Positions 10,149 through 21,060 of a stretch of 64,000 bases of DNA are shown piece by piece (the first letter of the stretch is position 1; each line of letters starts with the position of its first letter). Made by a program: the position numbers and the translations under genes. The notes below the pieces were generated by a model. It was not told the origin of the DNA, searched no databases, and saw only the letters and a program-made list of their open reading frames with translations. Origin of the DNA: Prosapia bicincta (taxonomy: Eukaryota; Arthropoda; Insecta; Hemiptera; Cercopidae); contig JBAIZL010000002.1 of NCBI GenBank assembly GCA_036971475.1, positions 350,698,082 through 350,762,081 of the forward strand, written 5' to 3'.

Positions 10149-11049
10149 AAATAGCAGCATTTGAAGCAATTGCTTTTCCTACTACTCTAATTAATGGAAT
10201 TACAACTGAAATATCAATATGTTCAATGATTTGCTGCCAATCATGTGAATAACCTGAGTGGTCATATGTAAATTGCAACATCAAAGGAAAATGACAGAAA
10301 TCAACTGATAATGACAATGTTTTATATTGTGTACTGTAAACAATGTATTTATTGTACTTACAAAACTTCATAATATAATAATATTTAAATAATTCACTGA
10401 TGGTTTTACTTTGATGAATAGCTTAACCTTTATATTACATGTTAGTGAAATAACATCTTGCCAAACTTATAATAGAGTAAATTAACGAAAAAAATTATTA
10501 GAGTCATAAAGTTTTTGATAGCACCAAGCTAAATCAGTAAAAACGATAAATAAAAAAAAAATTAAGTAGGTTGATGTTGAATAATATGATGTTTACCACA
10601 CTGAAAATGAGTAAAAACCGACAGTCACCTAGTGACGTTCAGATGAATCTATGTCAGCCAATATTGGAACCCAAGGAAGAGTAGATGTTTCTAAAAGAGT
10701 TCACAGATGACAGACAATTAAAGAAGTTTGAATCTTCTAAAAGGGTCTAGTAAGTTCTACATTACAATGTAATTTGATCCGCCTGCCGCTACTTAAAAAA
10801 GTATAACAATACATCAATAATTAAGTTAAACTGTTGATGTATCCTAAGTGTTCATTTGAAACAACCAATTGTTCAAAATTATTGGAAGTATAGTTTATTA
10901 TCTTATGTAAAAAGAAAATTTTGAAATATTGAGACTGCCTAAATAAATATAAGAAAACTGATTTAAAAGGTAAGATAAGAAAATTCTGTAGAAAATTAAA
11001 TTTCAAATTAAAACTTTACTTAATTTTATAAAAAAATTTTACTTTTACT
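10149..11049. other. loop of the foldback element, nothing identified
   Basis: About 900 bp between the arms, AT-rich. Short open frames (minus 10,371-10,147 and 11,006-10,821) show no recognisable family. Confidence 0.4.
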
Positions 11050-11843
11050 TGTTAATCATTCTCATCTACTATTATTTTAATGACCAATTAGGTATTGTAA
11101 TTTATGTTAATCAATTCACAATTCAACCATTTGTTGTCCATATAGGCAATGTATCACTGAAATATCTGAAAATAAGTTTTGCATATCTTCATTTGAAATT
11201 TATTTATGTGATTCATTGGATTGAGCATACCTTTTCTTAGTCTTATTGTTCTCCTTTCTCTTTAAAATCTATTCTTTGGTAGATATATTGAATATTTTTA
11301 CCCTGCTATAATTATAGATTCCATACATTAATAACCATATGACCACAGCTTGATGGTTTAGGTTTACGATCAATTCTTCTGCACAATTCTCATCACTATT
11401 GTCCTAAAGCCTGTTCCTTAAAAGTTGCATGTAGCCATATTTCATGCATTCAAAAATGTCTTGATCAATAAATTTAATCAATCTTTTTAGCATTTAGTGA
11501 AAGGAACAAAGTTCTAAAAATGCCATTTTCCTTTTAGGAATGGAAGAACATAACTGAAAGTTGAGTTGCAGCTTTGTTCAAACAACGCATTTCCATTCTC
11601 ATCCAAATCATTCTAATCTTTTTTTACCTACTGGATGATACCTTTTTTCCATTATTCCTAAAGTTGCTTGTTGTATTGTTCTTGAATTTACTAATTATTG
11701 TATAAGTGAGTGAATACATTTTATCTTACTTGCGGATGTATTTAGAAACAATTGTTTCATAACGAAAGCGACCCGCTACTCTATGAAACGAGTAATGGGT
11801 CAGTTTCGTCTATGAAAGATTGTTTCAAAACACTTCAGGAAGT
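11050..11843 (-). repeat. foldback element, right arm, inner part
   Basis: Inverted copy of about 9,330-10,148. Continuity with 16,355-16,425 across the LINE insertion is clear because GTTCAAAAGTATTC continues the same alignment after the poly(A) tail. Confidence 0.85.
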
Positions 11844-11854
11844 AAGTTCAAAAG
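11844..11854. repeat. target-site duplication of LOA1, left copy
   Basis: AAGTTCAAAAG here is repeated at 16,344-16,354, directly after the poly(A) tail. The first two A are ambiguous with the tail. Confidence 0.85.
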
Positions 11855-12302
11855 CCCGGCAAGCTGGCCTGAGCAACCGGGCGGGTCCACAGGTGGCGGA
11901 TAGTGGGACGGCCTACAGAAATGTAGGTTACCTATGAATAAGGATTCCGGAAGGTTTCTGAATATGCAGGCCAGGACCAAGGCTATGGTTCAAAGGTGAG
12001 GAATTATCCCTCCTCGTCAGTCAACCGGTTGGGCTTGGTAGAAATAACCGAGTGCTCTGACCGAGGAGACTGGGGTAGTTGGGAATTAAGTCCTCACAAT
12101 GCTACTCTCACCTCCCGGGTGAACCAAGGGCAATGCGACAGTGAAGTAGGGGCGGGAAACTGCCCAAACGACACAGTTGTAAAAAAGGGAGTAAAGCAGG
12201 CTGTTCATCTGAGCAGTTAATAATGTCCTGAACTTGGTATGTGCTTCAAGGTCAGTGACTGAATACCCAATCCAAGGTGGAAGGCATCGTGCCGAAGGAT
12301 GA

Positions 12303-12665
12303 ATGGCTGCAGGGTATAAAATGCAGTCCCAAACGATCCCCTTGAGGAACCAGACAAAACCTCATTGTATGTTGTCTTGCCAGGGCAGTGGGGGCTCTGC
12401 TCTGGTCGACCGTTATTTCCCCCATACTCGTGGGACTTTAATGGACCAAGTAAGTATAAGAATTAATTTCGAGACTGCACAGACAGTGGGAGCCAATGAG
12501 ACGGCAAACCGTGAGTCTGTAGCAGATGTGTCAACGGCAACCATCACTGGGAGTGCGGGGGCGGCTGTCAAGCTGCCGACTGCAGAAACCGGTAAAGTGG
12601 CTGTAGAGTTGAGCACGATGTCTAGTCCTGGGGCTGCTCTGCGGACCCAGGCAACTGCAAATTAA
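12303..12665 (+). CDS. LOA1 short first open frame (ORF1-like), function unknown
   Basis: This 120-residue frame ends 8 bases before the endonuclease frame. It is rich in Ala, Thr, Val and Gly (for example TATITGSAGAAVKLP) and lacks the zinc knuckles usual in LINE ORF1 proteins. LOA2 keeps the same region (47,311-47,610) with few changes but a different start, so the frame may be the tail of a longer ancestral ORF1 whose front is lost or frameshifted. Its position fits a nucleic-acid-binding ORF1, but the sequence alone does not show that function. Confidence 0.45.
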   Translation: MAAGYKMQSQTIPLRNQTKPHCMLSCQGSGGSALVDRYFPHTRGTLMDQVSIRINFETAQTVGANETANRESVADVSTATITGSAGAAVKLPTAETGKVAVELSTMSSPGAALRTQATAN

Positions 12666-12673
12666 GCAGAACA

Positions 12674-13546
12674 ATGATCAAGATCCTCCAAGTGAACCTA
12701 CAGCATAGCAGAGCGGCGAGTGCTGTCGTGTGTAGGATGCTGGACAGGGGAGAGGTGGACTTGGTGCTCATCCAGGAACCATGGATTTCTGGAGGAAAAA
12801 TATGCGGCCTGGCGACATCTGGAGGTAAGTTGTTGTATGATAAGGACTCCGGTGTTACCAGGACGTGTATCCTGGTTAGGAGGGGGTTGTGTGCTTTTGT
12901 ACTAACGAACTTCTGTTGCAGGGATTTGTTAGCAGTGACGGTGGAGCTGCGGGCGGAGGGGGGGATGAAGAGGCTGAACCTGGCCACGGCATATCTCCCC
13001 TTTGACTGCGCGGGGGCTCTGCCAACACAAGGGCTGAGGAGCCTGGTCGAGCACTGCGAGGCTGTGGATGAGGAGCTGCTGGTGGGGATGGATGCTAACT
13101 CCCATCACACTTCGTGGGGTAGTACAGGTACAAACCCTAGAGGTGAGGAACTTTTAGCTTATCTTAGCTCTAAGAATCTACTAGTCCTAAATCAGGGGAA
13201 AGAGCCGACGTTTGTCACTAGCGCAAGACAGGAGGTCCTGGACATTACGGTGGCATCGAATCAGATGGCTAGGTATGTACTAAATTTGCATGTGTCGGAT
13301 GAACCCTCTTCTTCTGATCAGAGACATATTAGGTATGATATCTCTCTAAATCCAGCCATGCTTCGCCCAATTAGGGATCCAAGAAGAACAGACTGGGACT
13401 CCTACAGGAGGGACCTGGGTGTTCGGATTGAGGAGGCTGGATTGGAGTATGGTTGGAGGAGAGAGCTAGAAGACTCTGCCACATTGGTTGGCGAGGCTAT
13501 AATAGAATCCTTTACCGATAACTGCCCCCTCAGTGACGGGAGGTAA
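12674..13546 (+). pseudogene. LOA1 AP-type endonuclease domain (start of ORF2)
   Basis: The 290-residue frame begins MIKILQVNLQHSRAA. It carries the exonuclease-endonuclease-phosphatase motifs in order: Asn in NLQH, Glu in IQEPW, Tyr in ATAYLPF, Asp/Asn in GMDANSHH..WGS, and DITV. The final catalytic SDH block reads SSSDQRH (about 13,308-13,325), whereas LOA2 has SSSDHRH, so the active-site His has been lost in this copy. The frame ends at a TAA (13,544) where LOA2 has AAA for Lys. The domain would nick target DNA for target-primed reverse transcription. Start Met is shared with LOA2. Confidence 0.88.
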
Positions 13547-15373
13547 GTAGGGGATCCGTCATGGTGGAACAAGAAGCTAGCCAAACTTCGGAAGACCACC
13601 AGGAGACTCTTTAATAGAGCAAAAAAGAACGGGGAGTGGGACCTGTACAGGAAAACACTAACCGAATACAACAGGGCAATTAGAGAAGCGCGCAGGAAGT
13701 CAGGGGCACGACTGTACAAAGTGCTCTCTAAGGACCCAGTTAACCCGGTGGGGATGCTAAGAACCCCACTGGGAAATATAACAAAAACGGCAGGGGAAAC
13801 TGTGGAAGATTTAATCAGGACACATTTCCCTTCCAGTACCCTGAGGAAACTTGGGGGAGCAGACACTGAACCGGTTACCAAACTCTCCACAAGACGTGGT
13901 AAGAGGGAGGACTGGGAAGTGGCAAGGAGGATAGTAACTCCACAAAGGGTAAGATGGGCTATTGGCACTTTTAAACCCTACAAATCTCCAGGTCCAGATG
14001 GGATCTATCCTGTGCTGCTGCAGCAGGGAATGGATATGCTGGTGCTGGTACTTACTAAATTATACAGGCTAAGCATTGCTCTAGGGCATGTGCCGGCAGC
14101 CTGGAAATCTAGTAAGGTGGTCTTTATACCTAAGCCCACCGGTAACCAATCGGAAGGGAAAGGATACAGACCTATCACACTCATGTCCTTTGTTCTCAAG
14201 GGACTTGAAAAACTTGTTGATAGGCATATTAGGGGGGGGGGTGCTTTGGCTATCAAACCACTGCATTGGAACCAGTATGCTTACCAACCGGGGAAATCTT
14301 GCGAGGGAGCTCTCCATGAAGTGGTTGGTAGGATTGAGCAAATGATCGCTAAGAAAGGTTGTGCCATAGGTGCCTTCCTCGACATTGAAGGGGCTTTCAA
14401 TAACCCCTCAGTGGAGACGATGGTAAGTGGTGCAAGACGTCATGGAGTGGATGCGACCACTTGTGGTTGGATAAGTTCAATGTTAACAAACAGAAGCATT
14501 TCTGTAGATGTGGCAGGGGAGGTCAGAAGGGCGGAGACAAGTCTGTTCTGTGCACAGGGGGGGGGGGGGGTTCTCTCTCCTCTGTTGTGGTGCCTAGTGG
14601 TTGACAACCTTATTGAACTCCTGAATGAACAGGGGTACTTCTGTCTAGGATATGCGGTCGACATAGTTGTCCTGATCCTGGGCAGATTCCCTGATACAGT
14701 CCTTGAGGTAATCAGAAATCCTCTACGACTGATTGAAGAGTGGTGTAAAAAGGAGAACCTTAGGGTAAATCCAAAAAAGACTGCTCTCATTAACTTCACC
14801 AGACAGCGAAAAGATCTGACGACCAGGATGCCCCGCTTGTTTGGTGAATACCTTGAGTTTGTGGGGGAGGTGAAGTACCTGGGAGTTACTCTGGACAGGA
14901 AACTCACCTGGAATCCACATCTTGAGAGGACAGTTAACAGGGCCAAAAGGGCACCGATGACTGTGAGAAGAATGGTGGGTAAGAAATGGGGACTGAAGCC
15001 ATCAATGATGCACTGGATGTATCTGAGGGTGATAAGACCTATGATTACCTATGGAGCTCTGGTGTGGTGGACAAAGGCCAACCAGGCACAGACAAGAGCT
15101 AAACTGAGCTCTATCCAGAGATTGGCCTGTCTGTGCACACTGGGAGCGATGTCAACTACACCAGGTGCAGCAATGGAAGTAATGCTTAACCTCCCTCCCC
15201 TTGAGCTTGTCCTTAGGGGAGAGGCGAGGCTAGCGGCATGGAGATTGCGCAACTCTAGCAACTGGGCTAACCTCCCAGATGTCTCGGGACATATGAGTAT
15301 CGAGTGCGTGGTCAAAGAACCCGTCTTGGAAATGGGCAGCGACCACATTACTCGAATGTTTGCACCTGACTAG
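13547..15373 (+). pseudogene. LOA1 reverse transcriptase domain
   Basis: The RT continues in the same frame after the TAA; an uninterrupted stretch runs from 13,721. Motifs: KSPGPDGIYPVLLQQG (about 13,983), VVFIPKP and YRPITLMSFVLKGLEK, FLDIEGAFNN (first catalytic Asp present), VLSPLLWCLVV, then GYAVDIVVLI at 14,648-14,671. There YADD has become YAVD, so a metal-binding Asp is lost. A 12-G run (14,559-14,570) adds two Gly before VLSP. Thirteen residues present in LOA2 (after RRKS, about 13,700) are deleted in frame. The thumb region ends at TAG 15,371-15,373, a stop that LOA2 shares. Confidence 0.9.
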
Positions 15374-15419
15374 GTCCACCAAACTATGATGGAATGGTAA
15401 GGGACATTAACATCGGGAG

Positions 15420-16258
15420 CTCAGATCTGGTACACAGATGGCTCCAGGATGGACTTCGGCACTGGAGCGGTGGTGTATTGTAAAAACCCAAGGGTAGAAC
15501 TAGTTTTTTCCTTGGGGAGGCATACCTCTGTCTTTCAGGCCGAAGTATATGCTATAAATGCCTGTCTGGGAGAGATAGCGAGAAGGAAAACACACGGGAC
15601 CCGGATTGCTATTTTCTCCGACAGTCAGGCATCAATTAAGGCACTAAACGGACACGTGGTCACCTCGGCCATAGTCAGGGAGTGCCTAATTAACCTACAA
15701 GCTCTGGCAAGGCACAATCAAGTCAAGATTGGTTGGGTGCCAGGGCATAGGGGAATACTTGGAAATGAAGCCGCAGATGCGCTGGCCAGGGAGGGGTCCT
15801 CGACTCCCCTGATTGGACCGGAACCTGCGGTGGGAATTTCCAAATCCATGGTCAGGATGACAGTGCGAAGGTGGATGGCTGAAAGACACTGTGAGCACTG
15901 GATCAGGGCCGAAGGGATGAGACACAGTAAGATAACCCTTAGGAGACCTTCCTTGGGGCTGCAGAAGAGTCTCATCTATCTGTCTAGGCAGGAATTAAGG
16001 ATAGCCACAGGACTACTCACGGGACACTGTGGACTAAGGAAACATTTGCATAAAATGGGTATCTACAAGGATGAACCAGTGTGCAGATTGTGCGGGCAGG
16101 AACAGAAGACTGCCACACACATTATTTACAGATGTGGAGTACTTGCTGAGAGGCGCTTCAACCTCTTTGGTGATGGAACGGCTTTGGTGGATGCTGAAGG
16201 TAAAACTCTAGTCAGGAAACTCCTAAACCTGGTAAGAGGGAAGGGGTTATTTGACTAG
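15420..16258 (+). pseudogene. LOA1 RNase H domain and C-terminal CCHC finger
   Basis: The frame resumes after TAG (15,371) and TAA (about 15,402). YTDGSRMDFGTGA carries the first RNase H Asp, then FQAEVYAI (Glu), FSDSQASIKAL (Asp) and WVPGHRGILGNEAAD (His and last Asp), so all four acidic/His positions look intact. The C-terminal CRLCGQEQKTATHIIYRC gives a C2HC zinc finger. The domain would remove RNA from the RNA-DNA hybrid during insertion. It is in the same frame as the RT, so only the two stops separate them. The long open frame begins with a Met at 15,449, but the domain starts upstream of it. Confidence 0.88.
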
Positions 16259-16343
16259 ATCAGGGAGGTAAGTACAATATACCTTAAGGTAGCAGTGCTT
16301 CGGGCAATTCAAACCCGCTCGCAAGTTAAAAAAAAAAAAAAAA

Positions 16344-16354
16344 AAGTTCAAAAG
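16344..16354. repeat. target-site duplication of LOA1, right copy
   Basis: Repeat of 11,844-11,854, immediately after the A tail (about 16,328-16,345). Confidence 0.85.
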
Positions 16355-16425
16355 TATTCACTTAGTTACCCAATAACCACTTATAATATTATCTAAGTAT
16401 TTTGAAATTTCCTTGATATATTTGA
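16355..16425 (-). repeat. foldback element, right arm, outer end
   Basis: TATTCACTTAGTTACCC and ACCACTTATAATATTATC pair with the inverted left-arm end at about 9,265-9,335. The arm is displaced from its inner part by LOA1. Confidence 0.8.
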
Positions 16426-18309
16426 ATACTTGTGCACTATACCAAGCTTAAATCCATTTTCAAAGTCCTAGAAAAATTAAATTTTTAGTTTAAAATCAAA
16501 GGAAGGCTGTGATTTCTAGTTAAATTTCCACAATCATCGGAAAATTAAATAAAAACCATTTTTCTTTTTCTTGAAGCCAATGTTTTGGAAGCTATGTCCT
16601 ACATTTGTGAGCTGTTTCTTCTGAATTGCACAAAACATCATTCTAACAACTAAGGAACTTCTTTAAAAGCATACGTTTGTACTCCTCAAATACAAATAGC
16701 TTCTTTCTGTTATGTTTAACAATAATTATGTAGCTCACTATTGCTGGTTTTGAATTTAGGTAAACTTTCACTCTGATCAGCAAACATTTGTGTTTTGACA
16801 AATGATTGAAGTCTTCTCTTTGACTATTGCTGAAGAAATCCTATGAAGGAATTGTCAATCGACGTCTTAACTTTTCTACCTGAATCTCCCCCACCATGAA
16901 ATTACACTAGAGACAGTTTAAAATCGATGAACTGTTATATTTATGCCAGAAACAGTTATGCCCCAAAGTTATAATCTCTGGCCTATCTCTACCACTCACT
17001 GACTTACCATTACTTTCTCATTCCTAGATAATATTGTACGATTTTACTTGATATATAGCTAAATTAAATTGTTTAAAACTAGAATACCACACATAATTGA
17101 TGCAACTCAAACTACAGGTTGTTTAAAGCTGAGCCAAGGTGAGGAGCACAGAAAAAGAGTTGAAACAGGCTTAATTATTTTTTATTACAATAAGTATATT
17201 ACATTAATATTTGTTGTCAGGTTATGGTAAAATTGGCTTTGCTTAAAAACAATTTTTGCTTTTTTGAAAATGTTCCATCGATGGAGCTAGCAGAAAATTC
17301 CCAGGGAAGTTTCTGAGTGCACAAGGGTGGGAGCATTTTCGAATTCTCGTGGGAAATAGACCTTTAGGCTTCCCTTGCAAGGCACCTAAGACAGAGAATC
17401 CACGGGCTGCTATAGTTAAAACTTTTGTGAAAGTTTTAAGTAATGTACTTATCTTATATTTTATTAAAAATGGGATTATTTCTTAGTGGCGTTGTTATGT
17501 TTAGTTTCTTGATTCAAAATTTAAAAGTGAACAGGTGTAATTAATATTAAATGTTTTAACAAAGCCACGTGATTGTAAGTGATTGTCAAAGGTATGTTTT
17601 AATTTTAATTTTATTAATATTTTTGGTTTTAATCAAATCAGTAAATATAAAGTACCAGAATGCATTAAACCTAGCTTTGTCAGAGAACATTTTCAAAATA
17701 TGTAAACTTAAGTATTTTAATTTGTTAAGAAATAAAGGGCAATAAGCAAATTATAAAATAAAAGTAATATTTTGACTTTAAAATTGTTTTTAAAATTAAA
17801 TCTCACTTATAAACATAACGATAATTTAATGTAATATGTCATTGATAGAGCTAATAAACAGAGCCAGTCTGCCTGCGTTAATAGTTAAATAGAATTGTTT
17901 AGACAAACAATTGACCCGGCGAGTCTCTATAAGTACAAGTGCATAAAGGTAAAAAAAGTTTTTGAGATAGGTCAATACCAAACACGACCCATTTACAAAA
18001 TACCGGGGGGATACAGAGTATGTTCAAGACAATATAAACTATGTTCAAGGACACACATCATATGTCACACTGATATAAATTGTTTGGGTAAATATTAAAA
18101 TTCATTGCTATAGCTACTGCATGGGCAGCCAGGAGCTGATGGTAAAACAAAAATGTCAGTTACTTACCAATTGGAATTTTTATCTAGATTTCTGAAGTTT
18201 TGATAAACGCATTTTAATATTGATAAAAACTGTGTTTTGTTGTAGTACCTAAATAACCAAAAATAATATTACCAATAATCTTGTTTTTTTTTGGCAAAGT
18301 ATTTTCATA
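16426..18309. other. AT-rich stretch, nothing identified
   Basis: A slightly GC-richer patch at 17,270-17,420 was read in all frames and matches nothing recognised. No repeats or splice-bounded exons stand out. Confidence 0.5.
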
Positions 18310-19189
18310 TTTATATTTGTTACTCAGTGGTAAAGCTTTCTGAACCAGCTTATTTGCCTACATTAATTTTACTTTGATTCTTTAACACTATATTAAACGA
18401 AATGTACATGGCAAATATATACAGGAAACAGGACAACCACTGACACAGTTGTATATTATGACTAATTTACTCTTTCCGTTATTAATCAAAATAATTTAAA
18501 GTTATACATGTCTATAAAGGTTTGCGTATCCGAGCAAAGTTAAATCATATCTGTGATGCATGTTGTGAAAATGAAAGTATGAGACATATCACTACATCTG
18601 CAATATATGAGTTCACTCATGTTCTTATCTAATTCATATAGACTGCTGGTGCTCTAAGTAATACAAGTGATATATTGTTTTTATTATATTAGCCTGTATG
18701 AAGAAGACTAAGCTCAGTACTACGGTCTTGTATGTCTTTAACTATCATATCCAATCCAATAAATCTTACAAAAGTAAATACTTGCACATAGCCTTTATTT
18801 TAATACAATATAACAGGGCCGTTTTGTGATTCAAGTATGATATTTTATTGTGCTAAGCAGAAAATTCTATTCCAGATAGTTTCCGCTTTTAATTTTAATC
18901 TGAACTGTTCAAGTAGGTTCTATTTTTACATATAGCTGAAATTATTTTGTTGTTGTGTTTTTATAATATAGTGATTGATGTGAAAAATCTGTGTCGAGTT
19001 TGTCTTTGGTATAAGATTCATTACAAATATAAATTCAGGAATGGTCAATGATTTCTTAACCCAGAGATGGGCAATGTACGGCCATGTGGTTTTTGAGTAA
19101 CCCCTAAAATTACTCATAGGCCAATTTAATAGCTGTTTTGTTCTCATAGTGTTCCTTTGTCGATAGTGGTTTTTGATATTTTAGATAGT

Positions 19190-20560
19190 TATAATGGCAT
19201 GTAAAAAACCTAGAGTTGATTCAGAATGTAGAGTTTTTAAATATCAGGGGATTTGGAAATACTTTTTCACTCCTAAAAAGGACAAACCTGTGTGCCAAAT
19301 TTGCAAAAAAGTTGTAGTCGTATTTAAGGAAAGCATCACAACTCTTCATGACAAAATATAACAAAGCGAATGGTGAAACTATGACTGAAGAAGAGCAACA
19401 AAAAAACAAGATATATACTTTTAAAAATTGTCACATTAGCAAAATAATAAAAATAAGGTTTTCTCAAAATCTAGCTACACCTACCTATTATGTTGTAGAT
19501 TGGAATATTGCAAAAATTAAAAACCATTTTCAAATAGCGAATTTGTAAAACCTGGTATGCTCCAAGTATTTTGTGTGATGAAAAAAAAAAGAATTTGAGA
19601 CAGTTAGTTATTCTCAAAAACAATCATTTCTAGAATTGAAATAACTTCTAAGCAGTTGGTCTCAAGATTGGAGTCAAAGATAAACGATTTAAAATTCTTT
19701 TGTTTTGCTTTGGATGTAAGTAAGGACATAACTGACTCATCCCAGCTACTGAGATTTATAACAGGTGTTGATGGCAATTTTTGTGTTACTGAAGGTTTAG
19801 ATTGGGTGTGTTCATTAAATAGAACAACTAAAAAAATCATTTTTTAAGAATTTCAACCTACTTTCACATTTTTGAAAGTTTATTTTACAAATCTTCTCAG
19901 TCCCACCAATAAATTGAACCTGAAACGTCAAGGAATAAACCAACTAATACATGATATTTGGGGTAATATCAGGGGTTTAAAAATACTCAAAATATCTAGC
20001 CAAGAGAGACTTGACTCATTTCCCAAATCTAAGAACTAATACAGTTACGCAAAACAAATTTATGATCGATGAGAAAAGATTTTTTGAAGAATTAAATGAA
20101 GATCCAAGACTTCAAAGTCATCGAACAGGACCTGTACACTTTAAGGAAGTTATTTAATGTGGATTGTTAGTCAGTCAAACCAGAATTACAGTTCAAACTA
20201 ATTGAGTCACAATGTAACCGTGAATTGAAGAAAATATTCCTCAACGTTTCTTAAATTGAGTTTTACAAGGCACTGTCTTAATCAAGACTCCCAAACACGA
20301 AATCTCTCACTCAGAAGATAACTTCTTTGTTTGTATCTTTCTACAACTGCGAACAGGTCTTCTATACTATGAAGCTTCACAAAAAACAGGGTTAAAAACC
20401 ATTGACTTAACTCCATTCTAGCTTTACCACTGCAAATCAACTCATCTCAGTTTCTAACATATAAAAAAGTTATAGAAGCTTAGTCACAGTTTCATCTGTC
20501 ACTTGCCTTCACGCTTCTATAGAACAATCGATTTTCTAATTTTTTTCAAAAAATTGTTTA
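19190..20560 (+). pseudogene. hAT-family transposase remnant (GTF2IRD2/ZBED-like), left copy
   Basis: A start MACKKPRVDSECRVF (near 19,195) leads into KYFFTPKKDKPVCQICKK and VVVVFKES, the BED-like N-terminal finger seen in this hAT subfamily. Then come SQNLATPTYYVVDWNIAK (about 19,455), ISRIEITSKQLVSRLESK with FCFALDVSKDITDSSQLLRF (about 19,625-19,760; the Asp in ALDVS sits in the first catalytic block) and FITGVDGNFCVTEG. A CEQVF block near 20,350 belongs to the C-terminal dimerisation domain. Frameshifts and stops break it into at least five pieces. The same remnant lies inverted at 42,290-40,940. Confidence 0.78.
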
Positions 20561-20984
20561 ACGTTGAAGCATATAAGTTTATGTGATATAAAAATTTTAA
20601 AATAAATTTTATAACTTTTTAGAAATTTGTTTTGTTTAATTTTTCTTTTGCCCTAACTAGAAAATTTTTTATTATATCTGACTCTCCTTTAAAAACATTT
20701 GCTAATCACTATCCTAACCAATCTGTCTTTCAAAAGGCCTCTTGTATAGAGGCTTGATGGTGATAACAATCTATATATCGAAATGTCACCATAGCAGAAT
20801 AAAGTATTAAACTCGTAAAACAGGAGTTTTTATTTCCCTTACCAATTCTGGCTCAGTGTTTCATGAGTTATAGCAATAAATTAAATTTGCTAGTAAATAT
20901 CTTAATGTTTTTGGTAAATATAGCTTTATTAAATATAGCTTTATTTTACAAATTACAGGTGTTTGTATTAACTTGACAAAACCC

Positions 20985-21060
20985 ACTATTTACTGATTTA
21001 TTAAGCAGACGCGTTTCAATGCGTTTTTGACTTTTTCCATTAACTCCAGTTAGTTATGAG
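20985..21060 (-). repeat. PLE-like terminal motif inside the left 4.2-kb copy
   Basis: On the minus strand: GAAACGCGTCTGC, then AATAAATCAGTAAATAGTG and TTTTGTCAAG. The same series recurs near 40,440-40,520 (plus), 55,258-55,325 (plus) and 56,205-56,275 (minus). Confidence 0.55.

Larger units (their letters stand above)
11855..16343 (+). mobile_element. LOA1, non-LTR retrotransposon (I/LOA-like, with RNase H), full length or nearly so
   Basis: The element runs from CCCGGCAAGCTGGCC to a poly(A) tail after CAAGTT and is flanked by an 11-bp target duplication. It is GC-richer than its surroundings. It holds a 5' leader (11,855-12,302), a small first frame, an AP endonuclease, reverse transcriptase, RNase H and a CCHC finger, all in reading frame 2 but broken by stops. 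Endonuclease plus RT plus a downstream RNase H is the layout of the I and LOA clades. A second copy (LOA2) is at 47,123-50,314. Confidence 0.93.

Noticed and set aside
12413..15975. Long minus-strand open frames within LOA1 (and 47,163-49,891 within LOA2)
   Set aside because: Antisense shadows of the LINE endonuclease, RT and RNase H.
17270..17420. Slightly GC-richer patch
   Set aside because: Read in all frames without finding anything recognisable.
18325..20432. CAGTGGTAAAGC at 18,325 and its exact complement at 20,421, resembling hAT terminal inverted repeats
   Set aside because: The second site falls inside the degraded hAT coding region (LALPLQIN-type reading) and is not an end, so the 12-bp match is probably coincidental.
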